The notes under the pieces are model-generated. The model saw only the letters and a program-made list of their open reading frames with translations, had not been told where the DNA came from and did not search any database. From the NCBI GenBank assembly GCA_964529175.1, contig CAZGVO010000004.1, positions 62,001-126,000 of the forward strand: a stretch of 64,000 nt of DNA. Reading direction: 5' to 3'. Both the position numbers and the translations under genes were made by a program. Positions 62,575-64,000 of this stretch are shown here, in pieces. The DNA comes from JAAFJM01 sp964529175 (GTDB taxonomy: Bacteria > Bacteroidota > Bacteroidia > UKL13-3). Numbering within the stretch: position 1 is the stretch's first letter; every line of letters begins with the position of its first letter.

Positions 62575-63243
62575 TTAAATATTATTGATATTACTGGCAG
62601 TAAAGCCAATTTCTGATTGAATGGAAATGAATAACTCTTCTTTATTTCTGCGAACTTTAGGTAAATTCACTAAAGGATCGTTTTCAATATCCCGGTAACC
62701 TAAAGCCATAATGGCTACACTACGTAAACCGCGTTCTTTTAATTGCAATACTTCATCTAAATCAACATTGTTAAAGCCCTCCATTGGAGTTGCATCAATT
62801 TGTTCTAAAGCGGCTGCACATAAGGCCACACCTAAAGCAATGCTCGATTGTTTGGCATGCCAGCAAAAGTTTTCTTCGGCAGTATTTTTAAGTAAATTAC
62901 CCATTTCTTCTTTGATGCGTTTTAAGCTATCTTCACTCATGTTTCTTACTTTAGCCACATGAGTAATGTATTCATCAATTTTTTGTTGGGTTAAACAATC
63001 CCAAGCTGCAAAAACGAATAATACAGAAGCCTCCGTTATTTGAGGTTGCATATAAGCTATGGGTTGAATTTTTTTCATCAACTCCAAATTTTCAATAACT
63101 ACTATAGAATATGGTTGTAAACCGTATGAAGAAGGCGCTAAATAAATGGCATCTAAAATAATTTGTAATTTGTCTTTTGGAATGGTTTTTCCATTCATGC
63201 GCTTAGTAGCATAGCGCCAATTTAAAGCTTCAATTATATTCAT
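62575..63243 (-). CDS. NfsB-like NAD(P)H nitroreductase
   Basis: FMN-dependent oxidoreductase (222 residues) of the nitroreductase family. The N-terminal ALNWRYATKRM and LAPSSYGLQPYSIVVI motifs for FMN phosphate and substrate binding, the central CWHAKQSSIALGVALCAAALEQIDATPMEGF, and the C-terminal GYRDIENDPLVNLPKVRR are typical of NfsB/NfnB-like proteins. Substrate is not predictable. It heads the operon with dps and mla genes. Confidence 0.88.
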   Translation of the reverse strand: MNIIEALNWRYATKRMNGKTIPKDKLQIILDAIYLAPSSYGLQPYSIVVIENLELMKKIQPIAYMQPQITEASVLFVFAAWDCLTQQKIDEYITHVAKVRNMSEDSLKRIKEEMGNLLKNTAEENFCWHAKQSSIALGVALCAAALEQIDATPMEGFNNVDLDEVLQLKERGLRSVAIMALGYRDIENDPLVNLPKVRRNKEELFISIQSEIGFTASNINNI

Positions 63244-63345
63244 AAGGATTGCTTTTTAATTATTTAAAAATGCCTTACAAATATGATGAGCAAAGAAGGT
63301 TTTTATATTACACTAAAAACAGAAGTTATTATATAAATCACATGT

Positions 63346-64000
63346 TTAACTTGGATAAATACTTTTAAAAGCTTTACCCATATTTTCAATCACATCGCTT
63401 ATAAATAAGCTTTCTACACTTTGTTTTTTTAAAGATAAATCAGCAGCCAAACCATGCATAAAAACTCCCAATTGAGCAGCCTTAAAAGGTTCATAACCTT
63501 GAGCTAAAAAAGCGGTAATGATTCCAGTTAAAGCATCACCTGAACCACCTTTTGCCAAACCAGCATTACCTGTTGTGTTAAAATAAACAATTCCATTATA
63601 AGTAATAATGGTTTTAGCACCTTTAAGTACTATAATTATATTCAGGAACTTAGCTTGATTAACAGCAGTGAGAATTCTTTCTTGATGATTTACATGCACG
63701 CCAAATAATCTATCAAACTCTTTGGGATGAGGAGTGATAATGGTTTGCGGTGGAATTTTAGCAAACAATTTTTTATCAGCAGCTAACATATTCAAAGCAT
63801 CTGCATCAAGCAATAAAGGGCATTGCGAATTATTGAATACTGCTGAAATAAGTTTAACTTCATTTAACCCTAATCCTGGACCAATGGCAATGGCTGAATA
63901 ATTTTCTAAATCATTACCGAAATCGGTTCTAAAATTAACCATAGCTTCAGGTAAGGCAGTTTGAATAATAAACCTTTCTTCTTCAGGAATATTAACTGTA
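63346..64000 (-). CDS. NAD(P)H-hydrate dehydratase (C-terminal part, truncated by the window edge)
   Basis: ADP/ATP-dependent repair enzyme that dehydrates NAD(P)HX. Only the C-terminal ribokinase-like domain is seen: AIGPGLGL, PLLLDADALN, ITPHPKEFDRLFG and the NAGLAKGGSGDALTGI motif with the catalytic Asp. The frame stays open to base 64000 and continues past the window (IIQTALPEAMVNF precedes the first in-window ATG at 63942), so the gene is 5'-truncated here and is probably a bifunctional epimerase/dehydratase (nnr). Confidence 0.9.
   Translation of the reverse strand, partial: TVNIPEEERFIIQTALPEAMVNFRTDFGNDLENYSAIAIGPGLGLNEVKLISAVFNNSQCPLLLDADALNMLAADKKLFAKIPPQTIITPHPKEFDRLFGVHVNHQERILTAVNQAKFLNIIIVLKGAKTIITYNGIVYFNTTGNAGLAKGGSGDALTGIITAFLAQGYEPFKAAQLGVFMHGLAADLSLKKQSVESLFISDVIENMGKAFKSIYPS

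Overview
The window is a compact, AT-rich (by eye about two-thirds A+T) stretch of chromosome from a member of the Bacteroidota, probably a free-living Sphingobacteriia/Chitinophagia-type lineage. The signs are: a type IX secretion C-terminal sorting domain on a large secreted protein; an alpha/beta-fused 2-oxoacid dehydrogenase E1; an S46 dipeptidyl peptidase; a TonB-type protein; Bacteroidota-style promoters (TTG-N19-TAnnTTTG); almost no Shine-Dalgarno sequences, with a striking exception at rpsU; and neighbourhoods such as pheT-zapA-rny. Genes are tightly packed, no gap exceeds about 260 bp, and I see no rRNA, tRNA, CRISPR array, transposase or prophage.

Layout. 0-13 kb: purB, a lipoprotein, hbd, a TlpA-like thiol oxidoreductase, a DUF5329 protein, an ion antiporter, fused E1, a TPR lipoprotein, a universal stress protein, a TolC protein and a TonB-like protein. 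13-18.7 kb (minus strand): a PID-CTERM-like micro-protein, an 886-residue T9SS cargo, CRY-DASH and clpP. 18.9-23.5 kb: dedA, a secreted unknown, then a three-gene signalling/exopolysaccharide operon (sigma-54 response regulator, lone receiver, and a pseudo-receiver fused to a sugar transferase with a four-Cys insertion). 24-31.5 kb: pheT, a coiled-coil gene, zapA, rny, then an envelope operon (LolA-like protein, signal-peptide-bearing YidD, two tandem paralogues with a PGxGxxYxGK motif), facing a TM2 protein. 32-42 kb: tsaD diverging from tamB, then thioesterase, Cys-rich unknown, VIT1/CCC1 transporter and parC. 42-50 kb (minus): LysM transglycosylase, lipoprotein, rpsU, ftsB-like, eno, carA, O-antigen ligase and recN. 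50-56.5 kb: a marR-controlled RND efflux operon. 56.6-64 kb (minus): DUF4920 lipoprotein, S46 peptidase, an mla-type lipid transport operon headed by a nitroreductase and dps and ending in an acidic unknown, and the C-terminal part of an NAD(P)HX dehydratase cut by the window edge.

How it fits together. Most of the window is housekeeping (purine and pyrimidine synthesis, glycolysis, tRNA charging and modification, proteolysis, topology, repair) plus envelope biogenesis (TamB, Mla, YidD, LolA-like, TolC/RND, TonB, O-antigen ligase). The least ordinary parts are the pseudo-receiver/glycosyltransferase operon, the YidD/paralogue envelope operon with an internal terminator and a near-perfect Shine-Dalgarno, the Shine-Dalgarno-dependent rpsU gene, and families of stuttering intergenic repeats, one copy of which sits inside pheT.
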